32,759 bases of DNA. It comes from Bremia lactucae. Its lineage: Eukaryota > Oomycota > Peronosporomycetes > Peronosporales > Peronosporaceae. The notes under the pieces are model-generated. The model was given only the letters and a program-made list of their open reading frames with translations. It made no database searches and was not told the origin of the DNA. Below, piece after piece: positions 1 through 9,102 of this stretch. The position numbers and the translations under genes were made by a program. Position 1 is the first letter of the stretch; each line of letters opens with the position of its first letter. Location: assembly GCF_004359215.1 (NCBI RefSeq), contig NC_090617.1, positions 4,325,138-4,357,896 on the forward strand, given 5' to 3'.

Positions 1-2
1 CC

Positions 3-83
3 GTCGAATATAAACCAGGACGACTTAATGTCGTCGCTGATTCGTTATCACGCCGACCCGATTTCGAGTCAGCCCAACAGTGA
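3..83 (+). pseudogene. pol: RNase H C-terminus (E1 pol, truncated by window edge)
   Basis: Frame 3 reads VEYKPGRLNVVADSLSRRPD followed by a short tail and a TGA at 81-83. This is the conserved end of the Ty3/Gypsy RNase H domain, where the segment V.Y.PG..N..AD.LSR closes the domain. The fragment is intact over its 26 codons. Whether the TGA is a decay mutation or a local family feature cannot be told; the integrase linker continues downstream in another frame (about 126). Confidence 0.85.
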
Positions 84-125
84 AAATAATCCCACTGTTG
101 CAACACTACGAGTGTTCCGTCATCA

Positions 126-1010
126 ACCTTAGTTGATGACATAAAGAAAGCCTCTAAAGAAGATAAGGACCTTCTATGTTTGATGGATCATTTAATGAAT
201 CCATCCGATAAACCTTTTAAGGATCTCCCGGATTTATATCGATCGTCATCCGATCGATACACAACAAGTAACGGCTTATTGTATTACACAGCCGTTGCTG
301 GCGACACTCCACGTGTCGTCGTCCCGACTCACAATAATTTGCGCTTGCGCTTTATGAATGAGGGTCACGATGCACCAACAAGTGGACATCGTAGGCGTGA
401 GAAGACTTACCTCACAGTAAGTCGCTACTTTTACTGGCCCCGCCAGTATCAGTTTGTGCGCAAGTACATTGTGCTTGCGAAGTATGTCAACGGGCGAAAC
501 CTAGCCCTTCATCCCGTGCACCTCTCCAACCTCTACCACTTTTGTCAAAATGTTGGTAGTCTGTATCTATGGACATCGTCTTCAGATTTCCCGAAGACGA
601 TCACAAAAACAATGGAATCCTTGTTTTTTTGACAGATTTAGCAAGATGGTACATCTTGCTGCAGTACCAGAGTCGATCACGGCTTCGGGCTGTTCCCGTG
701 TCTTTATTGACACGGTATTTAAACTCTACAGTTAACAGCGTGAATTGGTCTCGGATAGAATCCACAGCTCACGGCGGAGTTTGGCAATCCGCGTTCCGAT
801 CTCTCGGAACACGCTAACTATGTCAACTTCTGATCATTTAGAGACTGATGGTAAGACGGAATGCGCTAACCGCGTCCTCAAAGAGATACTTCGAGGTTAC
901 GTCCAATCGTATCCGAGTTGAAGCGAGTTTTTACCGATGGTCGAATTCGCCATTAACAATTCGGTGCATGCGTCTACAACACATACACCGTTCTTCGTGA
1001 ATGGCTTAAG
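126..1010 (+). pseudogene. pol: Integrase, zinc-binding and DDE core (E1)
   Basis: The longest frame (180-632) gives the linker and the N-terminal zinc-binding domain: HDAPTSGH supplies the two His, followed by REKTYLTVSR and FYWPRQYQFVRK. A one-base shift near 460 then restores A-C-E-V-C-Q, the CxxC half. The core follows with first Asp in MDIVFRFPEDD (about 569), second Asp in LVSDR (about 750) and Glu in TDGKTE (about 848), so all three DDE positions can be traced, but over several frames. Integrase would insert element cDNA into chromatin. At least three frameshifts and one internal stop make it dead. It shares the zinc-domain wording GREKTYLT with E3, unlike E2 and E6. Confidence 0.85.
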
Positions 1011-1267
1011 CCATCCACGCCTACCCAACCAATTAAAAGGATCCTCTAGTTGAAAGGGTGGGGACTCGCACGAGCAGTATCATTTCTGGGTCATGCTCAT
1101 CACGCTTCGAAGTTACCAACGAAGCGAATGACGTCGATGTCGAAGCAATCGACATCGAAGATGAGAAAGACCTCATGGCAGTGTGCACTAAGCGCACTGA
1201 AAAAGACAAAACAAATGAGTCAGCAGAGGAATTTCTGCTGGCTCGATAATCCGGAATGTGTTTCAGA

Positions 1268-1600
1268 CAGGATTCCATCGCTAACGCAGTGGACCGTCAG
1301 AAATGGAACGCAGACAAAGATGGAAGAGCAAACGTTTTTTCCGTTTAAAATTATTGACCTAGTACTACTCTCTACAGTAAACTTACCTAAGCGTGTAGTC
1401 ACTAATGTGGGTAGCAGTAAACTACTACCAATTTCATTTTGGCCTTTCCGTGTACTGCATCGCAGAGGCAATGCGTACACAATAGAATTGCCACGTAGGA
1501 TGCGAACGCATCCTACGTTTTATGTTGTCTGCTCCGCCCAGTACGCGGTTTCTTCCGAGGACGGGTCTGACCACCCTTTCAAGAATGTCTAAGAGATTCT
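1268..1600 (+). pseudogene. pol: Post-integrase GPY/F region (E1)
   Basis: The frame around 1330-1590 reads FKI.DLVLLSTVNLPK, LLP..F.PFRVLHRRGNAYTI and ELPRRMRTHPTFYV, the module that follows the integrase core in Gypsy elements and contains the GPY/F motif. The glycine of GPF is replaced by Trp through a small indel near 1440. Translation is interrupted by a stop at 1590-1592, after which about 350 bases of low-complexity charged linker (Asp, Arg, Ser and Pro rich) lead into the chromodomain. Confidence 0.75.
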
Positions 1601-1942
1601 TGTGATCGCGAACCAGATTCTCATGCTGAATCTGGCTATTCTCATGTTGGGTCTAAAGATCCTCGAAACCGCGATGAGCTGACGACAGCTCATCACGAAG
1701 ATCGTGATAATTCTGTTCGTACTCCAAAATGGAGTACGCACTCTTCGAACGGTCTTCCAACCGTTCGATATGGTGAGCCTACATCGTCTGCTCTAACGAG
1801 CGACACTTATCGCGCTCGTGATCAATACCCTCCTCCGAATCAGGGAGGAAGCGATCAAGTTTGTCGATGTTCGACTCTAGATCCGACACATGGGTCGGAT
1901 CGAATTTTCCCTCCTCCGCCACAACCATTGTTGGATTCCTAC

Positions 1943-2167
1943 GGTGGTCAACGTTTTCTTGTAAAACGTATTCAAAACCATTGTGATATGAAGGGGCAGC
2001 GAACGAGTTATCTTTGTTCGCTGGCGCGGTTATCCACCTTCGCATGACAGCTGGGAGCTTCGTTTCCAGCTGGTTGTTGACGTTGAGAGCCTCGTCCGTC
2101 AATATGACGAGACCCATCTGATGGATCAGACGGTCCATCGGAAAACACGCACTTCTGGCGCATGTAA
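1943..2167 (+). pseudogene. pol: Integrase C-terminal chromodomain (E1)
   Basis: Frame reads QRFLVKRIQNH then, after a one-base shift near 2028, RGYPPSHDSWELRFQL and DVESLVRQYDETH. This is the chromodomain signature (lV.RI..h....YLV.W.GYP....SWE). Chromodomains tether Ty3/Gypsy integration to modified histones. A short tail reading ENTHFWRM ends in TAA at 2165-2167, taken as the natural end of pol. The aromatic cage is partly lost where the frameshift removed the YLVRW segment. Confidence 0.8.
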
Positions 2168-2915
2168 ATCGATTTCATAACATCAATCGCATCGCGCATC
2201 CCGCATCTCGATAGAGATGCGAGCCCTTCCCCAGGGCGAAGAAGGGAATAAACATCCCCTCTTACTCGCTTCGTGTTGTCTACACAACACGGACTGGGAT
2301 CAAAGCCATGTAGCTTTGTCGCAATAAATAAGAGATATTTAATGTGAGGAGCAGTCTCCCCAGACAAGCTACTGATTAGCTGTTCGGGCAAAGCCACGGC
2401 TTCTTCTCAGGGGCAAGACGAGACATTGTAGTGTCTACGATCCCCTCAGTGGGTACCACTTAATTAGGGGTACCACAAGAACTTTTATCACGGTGGCTTA
2501 CGCTATCGTCTTCACCACGCACATAAATATGTGCGGGTGACGGCACGGAACACGGAGCTGACGATGAGAAATCATCCTCATCGTCGGAATCGAACATGCT
2601 GTCGCGAATGCTACCGGCACGTCTATACGAATGAGCCTCCTCATTCGAAGACTCATAGTCAGCCGCCTAAGGATGATCAGGCGACTGTTCTGTTCTCCCC
2701 GAATCGGCCATTTCGTCCGACTCGCATTTGTAGTCGACTTCCAAAGAGGGGTCGCATTCATGTGGTGTATCACCACGTGCACCCGCAACATTTAAAGTCT
2801 CGGGAGAAGATGATAACACGGCAGACGAAATGTCCGCCGCAAGAGACAATAGCGCGTCGCCCTCGGCTGCATGTACTGCAGCCGAAAACGCCGCACGTTT
2901 CTTATAGTGACCACT
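2130..2915 (-). pseudogene. Antisense ORF between pol and 3' LTR (E1)
   Basis: On the minus strand, frame is open from 2915 to a TAG at 2667-2669 (82 codons), again for 68 codons to a TAA at 2460-2462, then after a further stop and a shift through the open frame 2397-2008. The first parts are acidic and Ser-rich (SDDEDDFSSS, YESSNEEAHS); the last contains LISSLSGETAPHIKYLLFIA and RGDVYSLLRPGEGLASLS, which look like folded helical sequence. It starts beyond the pol stop and runs opposite to pol, overlapping it only slightly. I do not recognise the protein and it shows no clear similarity to the antisense ORF of E2. It could be chance open sequence; three or four breaks in about 260 codons is better than the sense frames nearby. 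Confidence 0.4.
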
Positions 2916-2947
2916 CTATCCGATGACAGTCAGAGTGATTGTCGTTT

Positions 2948-2960
2948 AAGGGAGGGGTGA
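2948..2960 (+). promoter_or_regulatory. Polypurine tract of E1
   Basis: The bases aagggaggggtga lie immediately before the LTR start tgtaatgggg. A purine-rich run directly 5' of the 3' LTR primes plus-strand synthesis in LTR elements. Three bases (tga) separate the pure purine run from the LTR. Confidence 0.65.
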
Positions 2961-3410
2961 TGTAATGGGGTGTATTATTACATGAAATTAACACTTAAAG
3001 GTTGCTTATTAATATATTATCTAAAAGGTAGATAATATTTGAAGAATATTGCTTTACATTGTAATATTTGAAAAGCTTATCCATTGGTAGATATAGAACC
3101 GTTGTATATACTTTCTCCACGGTCCAGTCAGCGCTGGACGCGCGCAAAGAGAGAGACAGATAATACTTTATTACGTGTTTTGTATTAGTTTATAATCAAG
3201 TCAGTATTAAATAGATTGAAAGATTGAAAGAGAAGACCTTTTTTTATATTCGATACAGTTTTTAATTTACCCTCTTTAAAGCAAGTGTTTTAAAGAGAGC
3301 CTTTCTATGCTCGTACTAGTGTACGTGAAGTGACGTGAGGCACCACTCGCACTGAGGCAGTGCGAAGTGGACTTGTAGTGAAGCATTACAGTCAGTAGTG
3401 CCCCGTTACA
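2961..3410 (+). repeat. LTR family 1, 3' LTR of E1 (450 bp)
   Basis: Begins tgtaatgggg and ends ccccgttaca, so it has TG..CA ends and 10-bp terminal inverted repeats with one mismatch. A second, reverse copy with the same ends lies at 9721-10162 and aligns throughout by eye, which fixes both boundaries. Inside are an inverted repeat gtccag/ctggac at 3122-3139, present in both copies, a TA-rich stretch before it that could hold the promoter, and a bulged hairpin at 3343-3370. The 5' terminus can itself fold (gtaat/attac, 2962-2981). Confidence 0.9.
3343..3370 (+). other. Bulged 12-bp hairpin in LTR family 1
   Basis: Left arm ccactcgcactg (3343-3354), loop agg, right arm cagtgcgaagtgg (3358-3370); 12 pairs with one bulged A at 3365. 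The arm ends exactly 40 nt before the LTR end. The same structure occurs at the same distance in LTR family 3 (10763-10791) with four compensatory base-pair changes. The location suggests the R-U5 part of the transcript. Confidence 0.75.
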
Positions 3411-3445
3411 AGCGACGTAGCTCCGCTACACCTGGTAGCACTCGT
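3411..3445 (+). other. End of 5' LTR plus primer-binding site (E2)
   Basis: The bases to 3430 match the end of the 3' LTR at 9568-9587 with one substitution. After two C's comes tggtagcac (3433-3441). A PBS starts with TGG, pairing with the tRNA CCA end; TGGTAGC is the start expected for an initiator-Met tRNA with AGC acceptor end. The identical cc/gc-tggtagcac follows LTR ends at 16202 and 20535. The tRNA identity is inference. Confidence 0.65.
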
Positions 3446-3499
3446 AGTTAATCTACGCCTGAGACTTTACAAGACTAATTTCTCACTGAAATAGAAGAG

Positions 3500-3800
3500 A
3501 TTCCAGAACTTTGATAGACGCAACGCGCAGCTTACGACAAGCGCTACGCGCTGAGTTCGACTTTAAGCCTGCTCGCGTTAGCAAGACTGTTTACCAAACA
3601 AGCTCTTGAGCAGATGGGTACCGTCTGATAGACCGAATTCCATGGATCTAAGCCTCGTTGAGGAAGAAACAGAGAATTTTAAAGCTGTGGAACAGCATAA
3701 GAATATCCGTAGATTTTATATGTGCGGAAGCACGAAACATTTACGTACGGCCTGCTCCCCTACGAAATACGCGACAAGCTCGAAAGAGCACCAATTCCGA
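3500..3800 (+). pseudogene. gag: Gag C-terminal remnant with zinc knuckle (E2)
   Basis: About 60 bases after the leader, sequence near 3553 reads EFDFKPAR, then MDLSLVEEETENFKAVEQHK and FYMCGSTKHLRTAC (3714-3755). The last is a CCHC knuckle (CX2CX4HX4C) whose first Cys is Phe. Gag packages RNA and forms the particle. Compared with the Gag of E4, which has the same family N-terminal half, most of the capsid part has been deleted here, so the leader runs straight into the C-terminal third. Confidence 0.7.
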
Positions 3801-3937
3801 CCTATACCAGAAATTTGGTACGGTGCGGGAAAATGTCGATACCCAGTAGGTGCGAGGCGCCCTACTGGGGAAGACCTAGGCTCTGTTATACCTCTAAAAG
3901 GTGAGAGTTTTAACAGAACCTAGCCCCAATCAGCTCG

Positions 3938-4460
3938 GTGCACAATGGCACGGGGCGTGAGTACAAGCCTGGCTTCTTAGTCGCTCAAGCGACTGTAAAG
4001 GGCTTTGATAAGCCGTGGTCAATTTTAATTGACTCAGAAGCGTCTTGCAATTATGCTCGACGCCATTCCCTTGAAGGAAGTCAACAATGCGTTAAGGCGC
4101 TTAAAGCGCATGCAGGTAATGCAATCTCTGTTTGCTTAGCGACTGGGACTCGTATCATTGGTCCTAAAATCTCATCGAACTTAGGTATAAAGTTTCTAGT
4201 ATAATCGCTGTCTCGTCCTTGATTTGGATTCGAGATATGATTTCATCCCTGGTATCGCCTGGTTAGAACACCATGAGCCATGGATTGATTGGAGGTCTAA
4301 GACCTTAGGCGCCACGCGCAATGTTTCTAGTAAAGTTTTGGAGAGTCATGAACCCACCTTTGCTAGGCAACAAAAGCGCTATTGGCGCAGATCATTAAAT
4401 GAGTCTGTTAGTGCTGTAAACATTGGCATGTCTGAGTTAATAAACTCGAATGTTTAAAAC
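3938..4460 (+). pseudogene. pol: Retropepsin-type protease (E2)
   Basis: The frame 3938-4204 reads ATVKGFDKPWSILIDSEASC at the active site; the catalytic D-S-G is D-S-E here (4031-4039, gaa for the expected gga/ggg), so the conserved Gly is lost. A frame change near 4200 then gives DSRYDFIPGIAWLEHHEPW (from about 4224), equivalent to the YDLILGMxWLE motif near the end of Gypsy proteases, and WRSKTLGATRN. The fold is otherwise well kept. Role: cleavage of Gag-Pol. Dead through the Gly loss and the frameshift. Confidence 0.8.
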
Positions 4461-4570
4461 ATTAGTTCGGCGCCCGACTCAGCAGAAATAAGTGGAACGG
4501 CACGTACTCCGTCGAGTGCCAATCGTTGTAATAACGATTCACTGAATGCTGGAAGCTTAGTTGGCCTAAG

Positions 4571-4800
4571 GCAATATCCCTGAGATACGTGGAGTGGCAC
4601 GTTTAAGTCCACCGAGTATGGTCGGCCGAGGTAGCATCCTACTAAGTGTCAGTAGTGACACTGTTGGCGGGTTGCCAGGAGCTCAAGGGTGCAATATCCC
4701 TGAGATACGTGGTGGCACGTCTAAGTCCACCGAGTGTGGTCGGCCGAGGTGGTACCATACTGAGTGTCAATATTGACACTATTGGCGGTTCGCCAGGGCA
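4571..4800 (+). repeat. Tandem duplication in protease-RT linker (E2)
   Basis: The bases gcaatatccctgagatacgt start at 4571 and again at 4691 (120 bp). The two copies stay alignable to near 4800, sharing cggccgaggt and the gacact/attggcgg ends. Copy 1 has two extra bases (ag at 4593-4594), so after that point the offset is 118. Both copies contain an imperfect palindrome around gtgtcagtagtgacac (4637-4652 in copy 1). The original unit was thus 118 or 120 bp. Confidence 0.85.
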
Positions 4801-5340
4801 TTTGGGTCAAACCCTTCTAATGCACGTGAAGCGACACGTAAACTTTCGCTGGATAAGAAAATTGAGATACCTTATTCCTTGTCGGATATCAAATTCGACA
4901 CCATGTCTTGTATAGAACGAATACAGGTTGGAAAACCCGGGGACGTGAATGTCCCGCCCTCTAAGAGGCGTTTTGTCTCCACTCCAAGACAGGATGGACA
5001 CGAAGCGTGTATACTCATACAAAGTGATACGAGTGAGCAATTACATACGCTTGTAAATGGTGTAGCCGGTAGCATTGAGGGGGAAGTTAGCCTTGCGGCA
5101 ATCCCTTCGTTACAAAATGTCTATTGATGAGTGCGGCCGAGCCTTAAAGGCTGGCGACTTATTTAAGATGGTGATCATTTGACCAAAAACTGAGTTAAGC
5201 TCATCGTCACTTCTAGACAAAGCTGTCCTGGATGACACAAAAGCTGCACTTAGTGCGCCGAATGGGTATCGACCCTTAATGATTCTACGAATCGATTTTA
5301 TTCCTTAAGGAATATCAAGATGTAGTATGTACAAATCCAC
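4800..5340 (+). pseudogene. pol: Protease-RT linker (E2 pol)
   Basis: The open frame 4879-5127 reads VNVPPSKRRFVSTPRQDGHE and SEQLHTLVNGVAGSIEGEVS, then a stop at 5125-5127; the following sequence continues in a new frame with RALKAGDL and a segment leading to PPSVLPPDRGVRHE at 5340. This is the non-conserved Pol segment that precedes RT in this family; I infer its status from position. It is the best kept part of E2's sense coding region, 82 codons without a break. Confidence 0.6.
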
Positions 5341-6330
5341 CATCTGTTTTACCTCCGGATAGAGGTGTTCGTCATGAAGTTGACTTGGTTCCGGGAACCA
5401 AAAACTGCGTCACACGACAATGGCCTTTACCAAGGGAGCAGTGTGACGTGATTGACGATTTTTTCGTGCTAAGCACGAGGCTGGAATGGTACGAGAGAGC
5501 AAATCTCCTCATTCGACACCGATATTTTGTGTCAAAAAGCCAAACGGTAAATAGCGCATTGTACATGCTTATAATAAGCTTAACGCTGTCACTATATTAC
5601 CACAACCCCTCCCACTCCTAGAAAAGAACAATATGGTGGGATGTACAATGTACAGTGCAATGGACTTAGTCGATGATTACTATTAACTGCTCATGCGAGC
5701 TAGCGATATCCCGCTTACAGCGGGTAGCACCCCAAGCGGTATGTTATGGGATTGGTTGGTTATGTCACAAGGGCTTTCCAACGCCCCGGCAACATCAAAT
5801 CGTATAGTGACGCAACTGTTCCACCCTCATCGAGGTTATGCGCAGACTTACTTTGATGACATTTTTGTCCATGGTCGTGCGTATCAGGGTCGGTAAGATA
5901 TGGAAAACCATTTAGACCATTTGCGAGCAGTGCTCGAGTGTATGCGCACAAATATTTTTTTTGCCAATGCATCTAAATGCAGTTTTGGCGCAGAAGAAAA
6001 TTCCTTTCTTAGGGTGCTCCATTGGATAGCGAGGCCTTAAAGCGGATCCCGCTAAGGTAAAAGCCATGGTAGATTGGCCGGTTCCTATTAACCAAAAGGA
6101 TTTGCGTAAGTGGTGGGGCCTCGCCAATTATTTACACAAATATAGCGAAAATTACGCTGATATGGCTAGGCCATTATCGAATCTCCTTAAAAGGATACAG
6201 AATGGTGCTCAGGTAATAGTTACACTAATCATCCGCAAGATTTAAGGCCTAGCACAGAACATAATGCTTATCAAGCATTTAAGAATACTCTTATTCATGC
6301 CCCGATCCTGGCGCTACCAAATCCAAATAA
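5341..6330 (+). pseudogene. pol: Reverse transcriptase (E2)
   Basis: Opens with PPDRGVRHEVDLVPGTK and QWPLPREQCDVIDDFF, the usual start of Ty3/Gypsy RT. The palm is best seen in 5693-5896: MRASDIPLTAGSTPSGMLW, QGLSNAPAT and TYFDDIFVHG with intact catalytic YFDD (codons 5849-5860). Later pieces read FLGCSIG, WPVPINQKDLRKWWGLANYL and NYADMARPLSNLLK. Breaks at about 5500, 5620, 5690 and 5896 and in several places after that. RT copies the genomic RNA to DNA in the particle. The same family is found on the minus strand at 30340-31275 (E8). Confidence 0.88.
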
Positions 6331-6715
6331 GCCTTTCAGTCGTCTGTGACGCTTCGGATTTTGCCATGGCTGTGCTCTGTTACAAGCAAATGTTGATGGG
6401 CGTGAACGTGTTATTGTTCGAGTCTAGACAGCTAAAAGCTGCGGAAAAGAATTACCCAGTTCATGACAAAGAGTTACTTGCTTTGAAGTATGCTCTCGTC
6501 AAATTTAATGTTTATCTGCTCGGCTCAAAGCCGTTTGATATATATATAGATCACGCGTCATCACGCACGGCGACTAATTCGCCCCAGCACTCACAGAGAA
6601 TGGCCGATAGCCATTCTTTTCGCTATATACAACTTTGAGGTGAAGTAAAGCCGGGCAAGTAGAATGCTTTGGCCGATGCGTTATCATGCAGGCCGGATTA
6701 TGAGCTTTCTCACTT
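6330..6715 (+). pseudogene. pol: RNase H domain (E2)
   Basis: Frame 6264-6638 carries SLSVVCDASDFAMAVLC, ESRQLKAAEKNYPVHDKELL, ALKYALVKFNVYLLGSKPF and YIDHASSRTATNSPQHSQRM. These are the Gypsy RNase H markers, including the catalytic D of VCDASDF and E of DKELLA. After a stop near 6638, GEVKPGK and NALADALSCRPDYE close the domain. RNase H removes the RNA template. Same subfamily as E6 (SRQLKAA...). Confidence 0.85.
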
Positions 6716-6779
6716 CACGGCTATCGTGTCGTCGATTGCTAGATTTATCCGCTTCGCTTCACGCCAAGGATGAACACTA

Positions 6780-7700
6780 TGTAGCTCTGCTACGAGCACT
6801 AAAGAACTCTGACCTGGGTACAAAATAGTCGGCACGTTTGCGTGCAAGGTTACATCAAGTTTCTATCGATAACGACCGTTTGCTTCATTGCACGGACGCT
6901 GTGGATGCCTCGCGCGTCGTTGTTCCTCATGATGATGATTTGGAGTACTAAATCCTCTATGAGGCACACGATACTGTCCTCGGTGGTCATCTCGGTAGAA
7001 AATAGACCTACGCTCGGTAAGCCAGATTTATTGGTGGCCCAAACTTTATAAATAGGTCAGCACATACGTTCCCACATGTGAAACTTGCCAACGGGTTAAA
7101 TCCTCGGCGCATGCTGCTGCGCCACTGGCAAGTCTGCCCGTACCCATAGGGTGTTGGGAGTCCATTAGTATGGATTTTGTTTCCGGTCTACCGAAAAATT
7201 TGGCCGGTAACTATGGCATTGTGGTCTATGTTACCGACTATGCAAAATGGCTCACTTAGCGGCTGTGCCAGATACAATTGATGGTGAAGGTACAGCAAGG
7301 CTGTTCATCGATCGCGTGTTTCGACAACACGGTTTGCCAGAAGCAATTGTCTCTGATGGGGGACCCCGTTTCACGAGTAAATTCGGAATCAAATCAGTTT
7401 TCCGAGTGCTAGGCACCAGGTTGAACATGTTCACCGCGGACCATCTGCAGACCGATGGTCAATCTAAACGAGCCAGTCGCGTCATTGAAGACATTTACGC
7501 AGTATGTGTGCACAGACGCCAAAGCGCTGGATCTCAATGCCCCCAGTGGTAGAATTCGCGTTGAATAATGCTGTACATGGCTCTACAGGCTATACTTCGT
7601 TCTATGTCAACGGTGTCACCCACCCACGCGTTTCGTTAACGATTTCACTGCGTGGGAGAGAATTAGCCGATAGTCTTGCTGATACAGCCCTGTTACCGTT
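6780..7700 (+). pseudogene. pol: Integrase (E2)
   Basis: Zinc domain: EAHDTVLGGHLG-like sequence around 6960 on a broken frame, then SQIYWWPKLYK and TCETCQRVKSSAHAAA (about 7073-7115) with an intact CxxC. Core: SISMDFVSGLP (first Asp, about 7168), AIVSDGGPRFTSKF (second Asp, about 7350) and TDGQSKRASRVIED where the catalytic Glu is replaced by Lys (about 7450-7470). The Lys replaces gag/gaa by one G-to-A change. FALNNAVHGSTGYTSFYVNG follows. The same Glu-to-Lys change is seen in E6, so the copies may descend from an already catalytically dead source, or the change is recurrent. Confidence 0.85.
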
Positions 7701-7779
7701 CGGAAACAAGTAAGCGAGTTTCTCGCGACGCGATTTAGTGTCTTAAAACATGTAAGGGATACGATGGCTGATACAAACA

Positions 7780-8050
7780 AAAATTAAAAGCATCTGCCAA
7801 AGGCAGAAGCTTTATGAATTCTTATATGGTCGGATACCTAGGTTTATTAAGCGCTAAAAATCTACCTACTAACTTGATTTCCGCGGTCTTCAAGACCAAA
7901 TTGCGCCTGCAATATATTGGACCATTTAAGGTCGTGGCCAAAAAGGGCCAAGCTTACACGCTAAACCTACCTAGCAAGCTGCGTACACACCCAATGTCAT
8001 AAATTGGCTTGCTTAAGCCGAATCGGGACCCTTCCCACGTGGACTTTAAG
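7780..8050 (+). pseudogene. pol: GPY/F region (E2)
   Basis: Frame 7814-8002 reads LLSAKNLPTN, VFKTKLRLQYIGPFKVVAKK and GQAYTLNLPSKLRTHPMS; GPF is intact. A stop at 8000-8002 interrupts, and GLLKPNRDPSHV continues in the next frame. This region links integrase core to chromodomain. Confidence 0.8.
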
Positions 8051-8168
8051 GTGCTTGCGCTGAGACAGGCGGTCGTGCCGCATATTTCTGCATCCTCACC
8101 AGGATGTCTAGCTGGTCATCTAAACGAGGTTTCTGACGCTGCAGCACCGACAAACGGTTCGGAACCAC

Positions 8169-8992
8169 CTAAAAAGAGCCTTCAACCCGAGCAAGGCCCT
8201 CACGAAGAATTTGCACCTCGAAAGCATCAAATGCTTCCATCGAGATTTTCGGGCCCCTCCAGCGCTGCTTGATGCGCGAGGGAACCTTCAGTTTCAGGCG
8301 GAAAAACTTTTGAGCGACGTCGTAAGGGCCAATACCAGTATTTAGTGCAGTGGCTAGGGTACCCCTCCTCGGAATACTCTTGAGGAGTTTGAGGTACCTC
8401 TTCGGCAAGATTGCCCGTACGCCATTGACGTTTTTGACAAATAAAAATTGATTTTTTCTCACCGTAGCCCTACGGGCTTGATCACGTAAACGCGTCAGAT
8501 ACTGACTTCGCGTCATTTTCTTTGGCGTAAGGTATCGCTCATGAAGAGCGTCGCGAGCAGCAATCGCTTTCGGCGTCCTCGCCGGGTCACCGGAGATCCA
8601 GATGCCCAAGCTCTGACCCGCTATCTCTTTAAGACGCTCGTCCGCACTAAGCGGAGTGAATCTATATTCACTATGAGCTTTAGCTTTCGCTATCTCGGCA
8701 GCCCGTCGACGAGCTTGTTCCTCTATGACTAGTGCTTGCTCTTGCTCTTCATCGAGCAGATTAGTAATGGTGTTGGACTCAGGGTCCCGTGTCCTGCTAA
8801 ATGCAGTTAAGACATCAGCGGCACCACGTTCTGGGAACGAATTCAGGGCCCGCCGGCGTTCACCCGGAGGAGAAGGCGTATAAGAACGACGCTTTTCTCC
8901 TCATTTACTGATGAAGAGTGACTTTCAAAGTCCGCCACCCCCTCACCGTCGAGGAAGATGCTAAGAGTCTGTAACTCACGCTTGATTGTCAT
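8169..8992 (-). CDS. Long antisense ORF downstream of pol (E2), one frameshift
   Basis: Minus-strand frame starts with ATG at 8992 (MTIKRELQTLSIFLDGEGVA), runs about 35 codons to a one-base shift near 8880, then stays open from about 8849 to a stop at 8169-8171, some 225 codons. That is the longest unbroken frame in E2, whose sense domains break every 30-80 codons. Contents in order: a Ser/Glu-rich stretch, NSFPERGAADVLTAF, a charged helix (LLDEEQEQALVIEEQARRRA) likely coiled coil, YRFTPLSADERLKEIAG, LTRLRDQARRATVRKNQFLF, then a basic tail overlapping the chromodomain in antisense. E6 has a related protein at the same place and strand (23520-24033). No known family recognised; antisense ORFs downstream of pol are known in some plant Gypsy elements. 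The 8169-8447 part may be only a shadow of the chromodomain. Confidence 0.55.
8200..8447 (+). pseudogene. pol: Chromodomain at pol C-terminus (E2)
   Basis: The frame near 8325 reads GQYQYLVQWLGYPSSE, followed after a one-base shift by EEFEVPLRQDCP and a terminal segment ending VFDK before TAA (8445-8447). YLV.W.GYP....WE is the chromodomain core. The region just upstream (8009-8272) is a Pro/Ser-rich linker. Part of this stretch is overlapped, on the other strand, by the end of the antisense ORF. Confidence 0.78.
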
Positions 8993-9094
8993 GAGAAAAA
9001 GGAAAGAAAAACACAACGGAAAGTTTAGCTGTTTAAGTTCCAACCTCAAAAAGGAAATGAAGCGAATGTTGTCACTCGGTGTCAACAGTCTGAT

Positions 9095-9102
9095 GGGGAG
9101 GG
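9095..9102 (+). promoter_or_regulatory. Polypurine tract of E2
   Basis: The purine run ggggaggg lies directly before the LTR start tgtaatgggg, as needed for plus-strand priming. Confidence 0.65.

Larger units (their letters stand above)
1..3410 (+). mobile_element. E1: 3' half of a decayed Ty3/Gypsy chromovirus
   Basis: Reading left to right: end of RNase H, integrase zinc-binding and catalytic core, GPY/F region, chromodomain, an antisense frame, a purine-rich tract and a complete 3' LTR ending ccccgttaca. The order RT/RNase H then integrase with a terminal chromodomain defines Ty3/Gypsy chromoviruses. The 5' part lies outside the window. The LTR end touches the last 20 bp of an LTR of the E2 family, so E1 most likely inserted into E2's 5' LTR; the bases agcga at 3411 would then be one copy of its target duplication, the partner being off-window. 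Confidence 0.85.

Noticed and set aside
1779..2138. 119-codon minus-strand frame over the E1 chromodomain
   Set aside because: The plus strand has a clear chromodomain here; this part is treated as its shadow and not as part of the antisense ORF.
2531..2926. 131-codon plus-strand frame rich in Arg, His and Pro
   Set aside because: It is opposite to the E1 antisense frame, begins beyond the pol stop, and its composition is that expected from the complement of an acidic Ser-rich sequence. Which of the two is real is not certain.
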